Below, in pieces: positions 33,414 to 45,769 of a DNA stretch of 64,000 nucleotides (positions are counted from its first letter, which is position 1; each line of letters opens with the position of its first letter). The DNA comes from Stomoxys calcitrans. Taxonomy: Eukaryota; Arthropoda; Insecta; Diptera; Muscidae. The stretch is taken from positions 45,489,859 through 45,553,858 of the forward strand of contig NC_081553.1 of the NCBI RefSeq assembly GCF_963082655.1, read 5' to 3'. The notes below the pieces were generated by a model. That model worked only from the letters and a program-made list of their open reading frames with translations. It searched no databases and was not told the origin of the DNA. A program made the position numbers and the translations under genes.

Positions 33414-34566
33414 AGTTGCAGACAAAGAAACTTTGTTGACCATGTGACGTAGTGGTATAACATACAGATCTGTCAGAATGCCGTTCTTCGAACTGCGACG
33501 GGCTATCTCCTCTGTTCTCACGTGGACAACCTCCATCACGAGGCAAAGATTTTCCCAGTGCGAAGTCATAACTACATGCTGTCTAAGCAATACCTTCTGG
33601 GCTGTTATTGCAGAGAAAATCCAAATCATGATCTTGTGGATAGGTATCCACAGCTCAAAAGCCTTAAGCTCGATCCACATAATCCAAAACGAGTGGTCTA
33701 ACGCTACAAGAGAGAACAGCTTGGAACATGCTGCACACATTGTACATGCAGAGAGAGACGTCAATATCGGGCTTGAGGCAGTTGGTATCAAATCCGGTGC
33801 CGGTCGCCTTCTTCGATTCATCTGTAAATAAATTAATGTCTGCGAGCCTAATTCTTCGTTTCTTTAACTCCTCTGTAGCAGTCAACTGAACTACCAAACT
33901 TCCATCAATAACCTTCTCCAATTGGAAATCCGTCCGAAGGTCTATCATGCCCCTACCTAGTTTACGAGTGTGTCCCTGTGACGGCTGCCCCCTAAGCAGG
34001 TCTAGCTGCAGTAGTCTAAACAATGTTCTCTCAGCCTGTTCCCTAATGTATAGATCGATGGGCTGGATTCCCAGCAGTACCTCCAAGGCCTTAATCAGGG
34101 TGTTGCTCATGGCACCAGGTGACTATTAGGGCCACTCGGTTAAACCTATCAATAACCCTTATATGCGCCACGTGCTCCATCACCGGCCATCAGGCGTGGC
34201 AGCAATACGTCAGCAGCGGCCGTACCACTGCCGACTATAGCCAAACTTAGTTTCAACCTTCATCTTCTACCCACGAGCCCCTGCCAGAAGTAAAGTGCCG
34301 CAAACGCTTTCTTAATCCTAGTTTCCTTATTGATATTCCAGTTAAACTTCCTGTCCAGGACTACACTAAAGATTTTGGCTGATCCTGACAGCTTTAGCGC
34401 CACACCCTGTAGCGAGGGAAGTCTAAACTCGGGAACTGTCTTTCTCCGTGTGAAGAATATCAACTCGGTCTTCCTGGCGTTCAAACTACACTCTTCAGCC
34501 CAGGAAGACCCATATCCAAGAGCTTTGTAACATTGGAAAGTGTATAAAGTGAGGTTACGAGTATTT
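33414..34566 (-). pseudogene. R1/LOA-like non-LTR retrotransposon remnant
   Basis: Minus-strand frames 34571-34260 (LNARKTELIFFTRRKT, KIFSVVLDRKFNWN), 34110-33664 (ALEVLLGIQPIDLYIREQA, RNase H-like INLFTDESKKATGTGF) and about 33821-33408 give RT thumb, RNase H and later text in order. Several frameshifts separate them. No RT active site, endonuclease or ORF1 remains. The right end abuts a family A copy at 34567. Confidence 0.65.
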
Positions 34567-34741
34567 AACAAGTAAAAGCGTGCTAAGTTCGGCCGGGCCG
34601 AATCTTATATACCCTGCACCATGGATTGCATTTGTCGAGCTCTTGTCATGGTAACTCTTTTTAGGCAAACAAAGGATAAAAGAAAAGAAATTCCATGTTA
34701 TTGGAACAATATCTAGTTGCGGTTCATTTCGGACAGTAATA

Positions 34742-35338
34742 AAGGGTGATTTTTTTGAGGTTAGGATTTTCATGCATTAGTATTTGACAGATCACGTGGG
34801 ATTTCAGACATGGTGTCAAAGAGAAAGATGCTCAGTATGCTTTGACATTTCATCATGAATAGACTTACTAACGAGAAACGCTTGCAAATCATTGAATTTT
34901 ATTACCAAAATCAGTGTTCGGTTCGAAATGTGTTCATTCACCGTAACGTTGCGTCCAACAGCATCTTTGAAAAAATACGGTCCAATGATTCCACCAGCGT
35001 ACAAACCACACCAAACAGTGCATTTTTCGGGATGCATGGGCAGTTCTTGAACGGCTTCTGGTTGCTCTTCACTCCAAATGCGGCAATTTTGCTTATTTAC
35101 GTAGCCATTCAACCAGAAATGAGCCTCATCGCTGAACGGTGAATGAACACATTTCGAACCGAACACTGATTTTGGTAATAAAATTCAATGATTTGCAAGC
35201 GTTGCGCGTTAGTAAGTCTATTCATGATGAAATGTCAAAGCATACTGAGCATCTTTCTCTTTGACACCATGTCTGAAATCCCACGTGATCTGTCAAATAC
35301 TAATGCATGAAAATCCTAACCTCAAAAAAATCACCCTT
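34742..35338 (-). mobile_element. Fold-back derivative of a mariner-like transposon, copy 2, complete
   Basis: TA flanks at 34740-34741 and 35339-35340 bracket 597 bp. The first and last about 200 bp are inverted copies of each other (AAGGGTGATTTTTTTGAGG at the left). They cover the terminal repeat and the start of the transposase (MNRLTNEKRLQIIEFYYQNQ on the plus strand). The centre holds a minus-strand DDE fragment (FSDEAHFWLNGYVNKQ). The element cannot encode a whole transposase. Confidence 0.88.
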
Positions 35339-36034
35339 TAGAACTGAACATTGGAGACCATAGTAGAAGTCATTGTGTAAAATTTCAGCCAAATCTAGTA
35401 AGAAGTGCGCACTTTAGGGGCTGAAGAAGTAAAATAGGGAGATCGGTTTATAGGGGAGCTGTATTAGGCTATAAACCGATTCATGCCATATTCGACACGT
35501 ATGTTAAAGGTCATAAGAGAAGCCGTTGTACTAAATTTCAGCTAAATCTGATAATAATTGCGCCCTCTAGTGGCTCAAGAAGTAAAGACCCCAGATTGGT
35601 TTATATGTCAGATATATCAGATTATGGACCGATTTGAACCATTCTTAATACAGTTGTTGGAAGTCATCCTCATGTGTGTTTCATGAGGTGTTTCATCCTC
35701 ATGCAAAATTTTGTCCAAATCGGATAATAATTGCGTACTCTAGAGGCTCAAGAAGGCAAGACCCCGGATCGGTTTTTATGGCAGCCATATCAGGTTATGG
35801 ACCGATTTGAACTATTCTCAGCACAGTTGTTGGAAGTCATATCGAAACACCTCATGCAAAATTTCAGTAAAATCTGAAAAGAATTGTGCCTCTAGCGGCT
35901 TAAGAAATTAAGAGCCTAGATCGGTTTATATGGCAGCTATATCAAAACGTGGACCGATTTAGCCCATTTACAACCCCACCCGACCTACACTAAAAGGAAG
36001 TATTTGTGCAAAATTTCAAGCGGATAGCTTTACT

Positions 36035-36649
36035 TTACTTAATTACTTTAATTGGCTATGACAGAATATTTGTTCCACTAGCCGAACGTAGATTAGCGTT
36101 CCAAGCGCCTCGATCTTCTGAGCCCATTCTAAAATCTCTGACATCAAGTTTCGAGGTGTCTCCCATAACTTGATCTTTCTATCGGGCTTTTGGTCTTCCC
36201 GGTTTGCATGTACCACCGTGTTTGCCTTCAAAAGACTTTTTTGCTGGAGCTTCTTCATCCATTCTGACAACATGACCTAGCCAACGCAGCCATGGTTGTC
36301 ATACAGCTCGTGGTTCATACGTCGCCTATATTCTCCGGTAACGCAAACTGGTCTATATATTTTACGAAGAATGTTTCTCTCAAATACTCCAAGCACTGTC
36401 TCATCTGCTTTCACAAGTACTCATGCTTCAGAACCATATAGCAGCACGGGTAGTATCAGTGTCTTGTATAGTGTAATCTTCGGCTGTCCAGAGGTGGCCT
36501 TGTTTCTAAACTGCTTACTTTATCCAAAGTAGCATCCGTTTGCCAGTATTATTCTTCGCTTAATCTCAAAACTGGTGTCATTAGTTTCGGTTACGGCGGT
36601 GCCGAGGTGGATAAAGATACTGACTGTCTTAAAGTTGTAGTTCCCAACT
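36035..36649 (-). pseudogene. RTE-like 3' fragment with 16-bp target-site duplication
   Basis: Sequence is homologous to 6543-7200 in the same orientation, with frameshifts. It is flanked by AGCGGATAGCTTTACT at 36019-36034 and 36650-36665. This is a severely 5'-truncated insertion into a family A element. Confidence 0.85.
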
Positions 36650-36854
36650 AGCGGATAGCTTTACTCCTTCGAAAGTTAGCGTGCTTTCGACAGACAAACG
36701 GACGTACGGATGGACGGACATGGCTAGTTCGACTTAAAATGTCATGACGATCAATAATATATATACTTTATGGGGTCTTAGACGAATATTTCGAGTAGTT
36801 ACAAACAGAATGTCGAAATTAGTATGCCCCCATCCCATGGTGGAGGGTATAAAA

Positions 36855-37540
36855 AAGTATTCCAGCCGACGAACAAACTTCAAATCACTTTTCAATCTAA
36901 TTTTTCTATTAATATCAATATTTCTGAACTGTATTGCTCTCAAACTGTTATGATGTAAACATTAATTAATGGGATTAGAAAGTGTTGCTTAGATTTTTGG
37001 TTAACTTAGTAATTTGCAAGAGATTGAACATTTGATTGATTGCCATAGAAAAAAATCAATATTGCTTCAATTTTCGATTCAGCATTTTTTTTTATCCCTT
37101 GCACAGTATGCCCCATTGTCAGGAAATTGAATTTCGTTTTGTTAACCATTTAAGATGTGTTTTTAACAGCATCTCAATGCTTATACCAAAAATTTCTTTG
37201 TAATCATAGAAGATTAATTTCACTTTTACCTTTCGGCAAATGCTTTGACCTTCATCATTAAAAATGGACCCCATGCGCGCGAATTTCTACAGTAGACGAA
37301 TACATGAATGAATGGAGTTTTTTTTGTGGGGTGGAAGAAATAATTTTGGATGAGTTTGGTATTTATCCAATTTGGAGAATGTTATTGTATCATCTAGTTG
37401 GGGGGAATAAAGAAAATTATTTGGAATTCATACTGGTATTTAACAAAAATAATCAAAACACCTTTACCAAGAAGGGTAAAATTATAAGAAAATGTGAGTA
37501 AACACCCGTATTTTGAGTCATTTGTAGTCTAAATAGCAAT
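36855..37540. other. AT-rich single-copy region
   Basis: A 65-codon open frame at 37304-37501 has no recognisable domain. No gene is called. Confidence 0.35.
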
Positions 37541-38280
37541 AAAAAGTAAAAGCGTGCTAGGTTCGGCCGGGCCGAATCTTGGGAACCCACCTTCATGGAT
37601 TCTGTTAAAAATTTATACAAAATAAATTTAGCTGAAGAGTACAATTTTATTCTACATACCAAACTTCTGTCAAACCAGGAAAAGTTAAAGCTTCTAGGAA
37701 CCGATCAAGGATGATCGAGAGACCGGTTAACATGGGAGTTATATCAGGTTAAAGACTGATTTGGACCGTATTAGGCACAGATGTTGAAAGTCATAACAAA
37801 ACACTACATGCTCAAATTTATCCAAATCGGTCAAAATTACGGCATTTTAGGGCTCACGAAGTCAAATCGGAAGATCGGTTTATATGGGAGCTATATCAGA
37901 TTATAGACCGATTTGGACCGTACTTAGGACAGTTGTTGGAAGTCATGACGGAACACAAAAATTGCGACTTCAGGGGCTCAAGAAGTCAAATTGGGAGATC
38001 GGTTTATATGGGAGCTATATCCAAATCTGGACCGATATGGCCCATTTGCAATCCCCAATGACCTATATCCATAGTAATTACCTGTGTAATATTTCAAGCG
38101 GCTAGCTTTATGCGTTCTACCGCTATAGTGACTTCGAAAGACGGACGTTCTGGATCGACTCAGAGCGTCGAGACGATCAAGCATATGTACACTTAGTGGG
38201 GTCTTAGATCAACATTTCGAGGTGTTACAAAGGGAAGGACTAGAGTAGTATACCCCCATCTTATTTTGGTGGGCATAAAA
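37541..38280 (-). mobile_element. Family B HINE-like element, short
   Basis: The hairpin TTCGGCCGGGCCGAA and GGGAACCCACC are at the left. B units follow (GGTTTATATGGGAGCTATA), and the reversed 5' end TGGTGGGCATAAAAA is at the right. The GTCY core has decayed. Confidence 0.8.
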
Positions 38281-38322
38281 AAATTTGTTTTTGAGCAAGC
38301 AGTTGAGGAGCAAAGCCAAATA

Positions 38323-39776
38323 CAACAAGTAAAAGCCTGCTAAGTTCGGCCGGGCCGAATCTTATATACCCTCCACCATGGATCGCATTTTTCGAGTTCT
38401 TTTCCCGGCATCTCTTCTTAGGCAAAAAAGAAAATAAGAAAAGATTTGCTCTGCTATTAGAGCGATACCAAGATATGTTCCGGTTTGGACCACATTTAAA
38501 TTATGTGTTGGAGACCTGTGTAAAATGTCAGCCAATTCGAATAAGAATTGCGCCCTTTGGGGGCTCAAGAAGTAACATAGAGATATCGATTTATATGGAA
38601 GCTGTATCGGGCTATAGACCGATTCAGACCATAATAAACACGTATGTTGATGGTCATGAGAGGATCCGTCGTACAAAATTTCAGGCAAATCGGATAATAA
38701 TTCGAGGCTCAAGAAGTCAAGGTTTATATGGCAGCTATATCAGGTTATGAACCGATTTGAACCATACTTGGCACAGTTGTTGGATATCATAGCGAAATAC
38801 GTCGTGCACGTCGTTCGTTCCAATTGCATAAGAATTGCGCACTCTAGAGGCTCAAGAAGTCAAGATCCCAGATCGGCTTATATGGCAGCTATATCAGGTT
38901 ATGAACCGATTTGAACCTTATTTGACACAGTTGTTGAAAATAAGAATAAAATACGTCATGCAAAATTTCAGCCAATTCAGATAGGAATTGAGCCCTCTAG
39001 AAGCTCAAGAATTCGAGTCCCCAAATCTGTTTATATGACAGCTATATCAGGTTAAGGACCGATTTGAGCCATACTTGGCACAGTTGTTGGATATCATAAC
39101 AAAACTCGTCGTGCAAAAATTCTTTCAAATCGGATAAGAATTGCACCCTCTAGAGGCTCAAGAAATCAAGACCCAAGACCGGTTTATGTGACAGCTATAT
39201 CAGGTTAAGGACCGATTTGAATCATTTTTGGCACAGTTATTGGATGTCATAACAAAACACTTCGTGCAAAATTTCATCCCAATCGGATAAGAATTGCGCA
39301 CTCTAGAGGCTCAAGAAGTCAAGACCCAAGATCGGTTTATATGGCAGCTATATCAGGTTAAGGACCGATTTGAACCATACTTAGCACAGTTGTTGGATAC
39401 CAAAACAAAACACTTCGTGCAAAATTTCATCCCAATCGGATAAGAATTGCGCACTCTAGAGGCTCAAGAAGTCAAGACACAAGATCGGTTTATATGGCAG
39501 TTATATAAAAACATTGACCGATATAGCCCATTTACAATCTCAACCGACCTACACTAATAAGAAGTATTTGTGCAAAATGTCAAGCGGCTAGCTTCGCTCC
39601 TTCGAAAGTTAGCGTGCTTTCACCAGACAGACGGACGGACGGACATGGCTAGATCGACATAAAATGTCGCAACGATCAAGAACTTACTTTATGGGGTCTC
39701 AGACGAATATTTCGAGTAGTTACAAACAGAATGACGAAGTTAGTATACCCCCCATCCTATGGTGGAGGGTATAAAA
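38323..39776 (-). mobile_element. Family A HINE-like element, complete
   Basis: The hairpin TTCGGCCGGGCCGAA is at the left, with many A units (TATGGCAGCTATATCAGG). A GTCY core appears in reverse near 39625-39650. The reversed 5' end is CCTATGGTGGAGGGTATAAA. Confidence 0.85.
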
Positions 39777-39777
39777 A

Positions 39778-40596
39778 TTACACTATACAAACTCTGATAC
39801 TACCCGTGCTGTTGTTTGGCTCCGAAGCATGAGTACTTGCGAAAACAAATGAAGTGGTACTAGGAGTGTTTGAGAGAAATATTCTTCGTAAAGCATATGT
39901 AACAGCAGTCTGCGTTAATGGAGAATATTAGCGTCGTATGAACCAAGAGCTTTAAGAGCTGTGGGACAACGACAGTATAGTTAAACGCATCAAATACAAC
40001 TGTTGCGTTGGCTAGGTGGTGCTGTCGGAATAGATGAATGAGCTCCGGCAAATAAGTTTTTTGAAGGCGACTATAATAGTACACTCAAAAGGGGAAGAGC
40101 AAAACTCCGATGAAGTGACCAAGTGGAGAGAGAGAGAGATTTCGAAACTGGGTGTCAGAGATTAGAGAAGAAGCACAGAAGATCTAGGTGCTTGGAAATC
40201 TATTTTCTGTAATGACTCTATTTTCTGTAATGACTACTTGGAGTGTTTGAGAGAAATATTCTTCGTGAAACATATGTAACAGCAGTCTGCGTTAATGTGG
40301 AATATTAGCGTCGTATGAACCAAGAGCTTTATGAACTGTGTGGCCACGATAGTATAGTGAAACGCATCAAATACAACTGTTGCGTTGGCCAGGTCATGCT
40401 GTCAGAATAGATGTATAAGCTTCGGCAAAGAAGTTTTTTGAAGGTGACCATAATAGAACACCCAAAAGGGGAAGACCAAAATTACGATGGAGGGACCAAG
40501 TGCAGAGAGAGAGATCTCGAAACTGGGTGTGAGAGATTAGAGAAGAAGCACAGAAGATCGAGGTGCTTGGAAATCTATTTTCTGTAATGACTCACT
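39778..40596 (+). pseudogene. RTE-like 3' fragment, internally duplicated
   Basis: Broken plus-strand text such as GVFERNILRK and RRMNQELYEL matches the C-terminal part of the RTE-like element at 6576-7004. A stretch of about 360 bp is tandemly duplicated: the word GGAGTGTTTGAGAGAAATAT recurs near 39866 and 40232. Both halves have many stops. Confidence 0.7.
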
Positions 40597-40706
40597 AAAT
40601 TAAAAAAAAGGGTTTTTGTGAGCAAACATCTACATCTTCAGTCATTTATAGTCTAAATAACAATAAATTAGTGCACCAATGGCAGAACCGATGTGGCTAA
40701 TATTTT

Positions 40707-41488
40707 TATACCCTCCACCATAGGATGGGGGGTATACTAATTTCGTCATTCTGTTTGTAACTACTCGAAATATTCGTCTGAGACCCCATAAAGTATATAT
40801 ATTCTTGATCGTCATGTTATTTTAAGTCGATCTAGCCATGTCCGTCTGTCCGTCCGTCCGTCTGTCCGTCCGTTCGTCTGTCCGTCCGTCCGTCTCTCCG
40901 TCCGTCCGTCTGTCCGTCCGTCCGTCTGTCTGTCGAAAGCACGCTAACTTCCGAAGGAGTAAAGCTAGCCGTTTGAAATTTTGCACAAATCCTTTTTATG
41001 AGTGTAGGTCAGTTGGGATTCTAAATGGGCCAAATCGTTCCATGTTTTGATATAGCTGTCATATAAACCGACCTTGGGTCTTGACTTCTTGAGCCTCTAG
41101 AGTGCGCAATTCTTGTCCGATTTGACTAAAATTTTGCACATGGTGTTTTGGTATCTCTTACAACAACTGTGCTAGGTATGGTCCAAATCGGTACATAACC
41201 TGGTATAGCTGCCATATAAATTGATCTGGGGTCTTGACTTCTTCATCTTCTAGGGGGCGCAATTCTTATCTAATTTGGCTGTAATTTTGCATATTGAAGT
41301 GTTAGGCTAAGTATGATACAAATCGGTTCATAACCTGATATAGCTATCATATAAACCGATATTTGATCTTGAGCCGCTGGAGGGCGCAATTCTTATCGGA
41401 TTTGTCAGAAATTTTGTACAATGGCTTCTTCCATGACCTTCAACATATGTGTCCAATATGGTCTGAATCGATCTATAGCTTGTTACTT
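40707..41488 (+). mobile_element. Family A HINE-like element, 3' replaced by C
   Basis: It has the 5' end TATACCCTCCACCATAGG, (TA)n and a (GTCY)n array at 40840-40934, then A units to about 41484. It then passes through a stray CTTGTTACTTGTTT into C units. Confidence 0.8.
40840..40934 (+). repeat. (GTCY)n microsatellite
   Basis: About 95 bp of GTCC/GTCT tetranucleotides form the core of the surrounding family A copy. The serine-rich translated frames it produces are artefacts. Confidence 0.95.
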
Positions 41489-42341
41489 GTTTAATATGGT
41501 CCAGATTTGGATATAACTGCCATATGGACCAAATTTCCGATTTAAGGTCTTGGGCCCATAAAAGGCGCATTTATTGTCCAAAGTCGCCGAAATTTGGGAC
41601 AGTAAGTTAAGTTAAGCCCCTCGGCATTCTTCTTCAATTTGGCCCAGACCGGTCCAGATTTGGATATAGCTGCCATATGGACCAATCTTCCGATTTAAGG
41701 TCTTGGGCCCATAAACGGCGCATTTATTGTCCGATGTCGCCTTAATTCGGGACAATGAGTTAAGTTAAGTCCCTCGATGTACTTCTGCAATATGACACAG
41801 ATCGGTCCAGATTTGGGTATAGCTGTCATATAGACCGATCTCTCGATTTAAGGTTTTGGGCCCATAAAAGGCGCATTTATTGTCCGATGTCACCGAAATT
41901 TTCAACATCATTCTTCAATTTGGTCTAGATCGGTCCAGATTTGAATGTAACTGCCATATAGACCCATCTCGCGATTTAAGGTTTTGGGACCTTAAAAGGC
42001 GCATTTATTAGGCCCTCCCACATTCTTCTTCAATTTGGCTCAGATCGGTCCAGATCGATGGATATAGCTGCCATTTAGACCGATCTCTCGATTTAAGGTT
42101 TTGGGCCCATAATGGGTGCATTTGTTGTCCGATTTCGCCGAAATTTGGGACAGTGCTTTGTGTTAGGCTCTTCGACATTTTTCTGCAACTTGGCCGAAAT
42201 CGGTCCAGATTTGGCTATAGATGTTATATAGACCGATCTCTCGATTTAAAGTCTTGACCCCATAAAAGGCGCATTTATAATCCGATTTCACTTTAGGCTT
42301 AGGCTTTTCGACATCCGTGTCGTATATGGTTCAGATCGGTC
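41489..42341 (+). mobile_element. Family C HINE-like array without termini
   Basis: Forward C units (GGATATAGCTGCCATATGG, AAAAGGCGCATTTATTG) lie between a truncated A copy and the 5' end of the next C copy. There is no hairpin at its right edge. Confidence 0.75.
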
Positions 42342-44060
42342 TATTTTTATACCCACCACCGAAGGATGGGGGTATATTCATTTTGTCATTCCGTTTGCAA
42401 CACATCGAAATATCCATTTCCGACCCTATAAAGTATATATATTCTTGATCTGCGTGAAAATCTAAGACGATCTAGACATGTCCGTCCGTCTGTCCGTCTG
42501 TCCGTCTGTCTGTTGAAATCACGCTACAGTCTTTAAAAATTGAGATATTGAGCTGAAATTTTGCACAGATTCCTTTTTTGTCCATAAGCAGGTTAAGTTC
42601 GAAGATGGGCTATATCGGACTATATCTTGATATAGCCCCCATATAGACCGATCCGCCGATTTAGGGTCTTAGGCCCATAAAAGCCACATTTATTATCCGA
42701 TTTCGCTGAAATTTGCGACAGTGAGTTGCGTTGGGCCCTTCGACATCCTTCGTCAATTTGGCTCAGATCGGTCCAAATTTGGATATAGCTGCCATATAGA
42801 CCGATCCTCAGATTTAGGGTCTTAGGCTCATAAAAGCCACATTTTATATCCGATTTTGCTGAAATTTGGGAAAGTGAGTTGCGTTGATCCCTTCGACATC
42901 CTTCGTCAATTTGGTTCAGATCGGTCCAAATTTGGATATAGCTGCCATATAGACCGATCCTCCGATTTAAGGTCTTAGGCCCATAAAAGCCACATTTATT
43001 ATCTGATTTTGCTGAAATTTGGGACAGTAAGTTGCATTGAGCCCTTCGACATCCTTCGTCAATTTGGCCCAGATCGGTCTAAATTTGGATATAGCTGCCA
43101 TATAGACCGATCTTCCGATTTATGGTCTTACGCCCATAAAAGCCACATTTATTATCCGATTTTGCTGAAATTTGGGACAGTGAGTTGCGTTGAGCCCTTC
43201 GACATCCTTCGTCAATTTGGTCCAGATCGGTCCAAATTTGGATATAGCTGCCTTATAGACCGATACTCCGATTTATGGTCTTAGGCCCATAAAAGCCACA
43301 TTTATTATCCGATTTTGCAGAAATTTGGGACAATGAGTTGCGTTGAGCCCTTCGACATCCTTCGTCAATTTGGCCCAGATCGGTCTAAATTTGGATATAG
43401 CTACCATATAGACCGATCCTCCGATTTATGGTCTTACGCCCATAAAAGCCACATTTATTATCCGATTTTGCTGAAATTTGGGACAGTGAGTTGCGTTGAG
43501 CCCTTCGACATTCTTCGTCAATTTGGCCCAGATCGGTCCAAATTTGGATATAGCTGCCATATAGAACGATCCTCCGATTTATGGTCTTAGGCCCATAAAA
43601 ACCACATTTATTATCCGATTTGCTGAAATTTGGGACAGTGATTTGCCTAAGGCCCTTCGATATCTTTCTTCTATTTGGCCCTGATCGGTTCAGATTTGGA
43701 TATAGGTGCCATATAGACCGATCTCTCGATTTAAAGTTTTGGGCTCATAAAAAGCGCATTTATTGTCCGATGTCGCCGAAATTTGGGACAGTGACTTGTG
43801 TTGGGCCCTTCGATATTTGTCTTCAATTTGGCTCAGATCGGTCCAGATTTGGATATAGCTGCCATATAGACCGATATCTCGGTTGAACAATGACTTGTAC
43901 TTATAAGCATTTGGTCTAAATCGGATGATATCTATAGAGCTGCTATGGGGCTTAAGGTATGCATTTTTCACTGGATTTTGACGAAATGTGGTTCACATAT
44001 ATACCCGAGGTGGTGGGTATACAAAGTTCGGCCCGGCCGAACTTAACGCCTTCTTACTTG
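42342..44060 (+). mobile_element. Family C HINE-like element, complete, long array
   Basis: The 5' end is TATACCCACCACCGAAGG. (TA)n lies near 42435 and a GTCY core at 42480-42515. At least seven units carry the marker CGACAT(C/T)CTTCGTC at 42741, 42894, 43047, 43200, 43353 and 43506 (all 153 bp apart). At the 3' end GAGGTGGTGGGTATAC is followed by a hairpin at 44024-44044 with 10-bp arms (AAGTTCGGCC) around one C. Confidence 0.92.
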
Positions 44061-44274
44061 TTAGATATAAAAAGTTCAATATTTTATTATACACAATTAA
44101 AAAATGACTTGTACTTATTAGTATTTGGTCCAAATCGTATCATATTTGGATATAGCTGCTATGGGGCATAAGGTATGCATTTTTCATCGGATTTTGACGA
44201 AAGGTGGTTTACATATAAACTCCATGGTGGGTATCCAAAGTTCGGCCCGGCCGAACTTAACGCCTTTTTGCTTG
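44061..44274 (+). mobile_element. Family C HINE-like 3'-end mini copy
   Basis: Only the last unit is present (ATGACTTGTACTTATTAG), with CATGGTGGGTATCC, the hairpin TTCGGCCCGGCCGAA and CGCCTTTTTGCTTG. It lies in tandem directly after the previous C hairpin. Confidence 0.75.
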
Positions 44275-45510
44275 TTTGTATGGTTTTCAGTAATGGCTTC
44301 CAAAATTTGTGCGATTAGATAAACCAATCTTTTCTTTTGGCTTCCTGAGCACCTGGGGGCAGAACTCTTAGCCGATTAGCCTGAAGCTGTGTATGTGATC
44401 TTCTTTTATGGCTTCTAAAAGATGTGCCACGTATGGCTTCGCATCAATCCACAAACTGAGAAAACACCACATAAATAATCTTTCGATTCCATACAAGCCG
44501 ATTTTCCGATTCGACTCCTTAAGCATCTCATGCAAGGCCTTATATTTGTAGAATTCAATTTCTTGAAAGCCGGTAGGGTATACGTTTTACTAGATTGCGC
44601 TGTAATTTTTAATGTGTAATATTTTCTTACATTAATTTGAAGTAACACCTTTGGCTTCATTCTAAGAAAAGAGAAAATCTGGGGAACTTGCCAAACTCGA
44701 TCCGAATATTTAAAGCAACATTTATTTGAATTATTTGTTAGTAATCCACCCTAATGTCTTTCGACGGAATGCCCTCCAGCTACAATAGCTTTGCCAGCAA
44801 TGAAGCTTTTCATTTATTACTTCGTCTATTTGTTGGAAGTCTTTTTGGTCAATATCATGGTTTTATGGGCCAAATTGTACACATGCCGCCAATTGCCATT
44901 CATTATTTTATGAATGGAATATAACTTCTACTCATATACATAATATCGATAGAAAAACTCAAACATAATTTTGTGGATTTTTATGTGGTTTACAATATGA
45001 TTTTATGATTGTTGAGGTTTAATTCATAAAGTCTTTGGGGTTCTCTTTCAAATACAGAAATTTAAAAACTCAGATTATAGACCAAGGAAATTGCTTTAGT
45101 TTTTATGATTTTATGAAAATCGTGATTTTGGATCAAAGAATACAAATGACGAATGATGATAATGGTGGCGCAGTCTTTTTGTCTAAATCATGATGTAAGT
45201 ATTTCAGGCTTCAGTTAACTATTGTTAGTAAAAATTGTATTGATCATCAACATTGATATCATCGCAAAGATCTAATGGTGTTTAATACAATACATTGAAT
45301 TGTTCAAAATAACTCCAAAGTATTGTTTACACCCATGGTAAAAGTGACATAATTATGATTAATTGGAAAATATTCACAAATTTTGTTAGTGAACAATTTT
45401 GGTGCCTACTTAACCCTGTAATTGATACTTGGTTTTGGTATAGTGTTAGTTGTTTAGAAACCTTGACCTAATTCTGATGAATAATCAATGACTTAAATTT
45501 TGTTTCGAAG
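44275..45510. other. Decayed HINE units, then single-copy AT-rich DNA
   Basis: Positions 44281-44600 contain degenerate words of family A/B units (GCCGATTTTCCGATTCGACT). From about 44640 to 45510 nothing is recognised: no gene and no RNA gene. Confidence 0.4.
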
Positions 45511-45769
45511 TTTTTTTTTACCATCCACCATAGTTTGGAGATATACATCTTTGTCGTTCCGTTTTTAAATACGGGTTGATGTAAGTTCTTCCCTCATCTC
45601 AAATGTGGACACTAACCTCCCAATGGTGATCTGGTGTAAAATCAATGACTTAAATTTTGCTTCCAAGTTTTTATACCATTCACCATAGTATATAGATTTC
45701 TAGCTGTCGTTCTAGCTCTTTGTGAGACCCAGGTGCGTGAGGATTCTGATCCACAGGATTTTCTCATCC
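45511..45769 (+). mobile_element. Two decayed HINE 5' ends
   Basis: TTTACCATCCACCATAG and TATACCATTCACCATAG (about 45519 and 45672) look like two eroded 5' termini about 150 bp apart, without cores or hairpins. Confidence 0.4.

Larger units (their letters stand above)
34567..36854 (-). mobile_element. Family A HINE-like element carrying two insertions
   Basis: The 3' hairpin TTCGGCCGGGCCGAA is at the left and the reversed 5' end CCCATGGTGGAGGGTATAAA at the right. Inside are the fold-back mariner derivative (34742-35338, TA duplication) and an RTE-like 3' fragment (36035-36649, 16-bp duplication). The uninterrupted element would be about 1.05 kb. Confidence 0.85.

Noticed and set aside
43009..43886. 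Three similar 88-91 codon frames that look like a repeated protein family
   Set aside because: The 153-bp unit is divisible by three, so a chance open frame repeats. Family A/B copies are open in a different frame of the same DNA, and no start, signal peptide or splice structure is shared.
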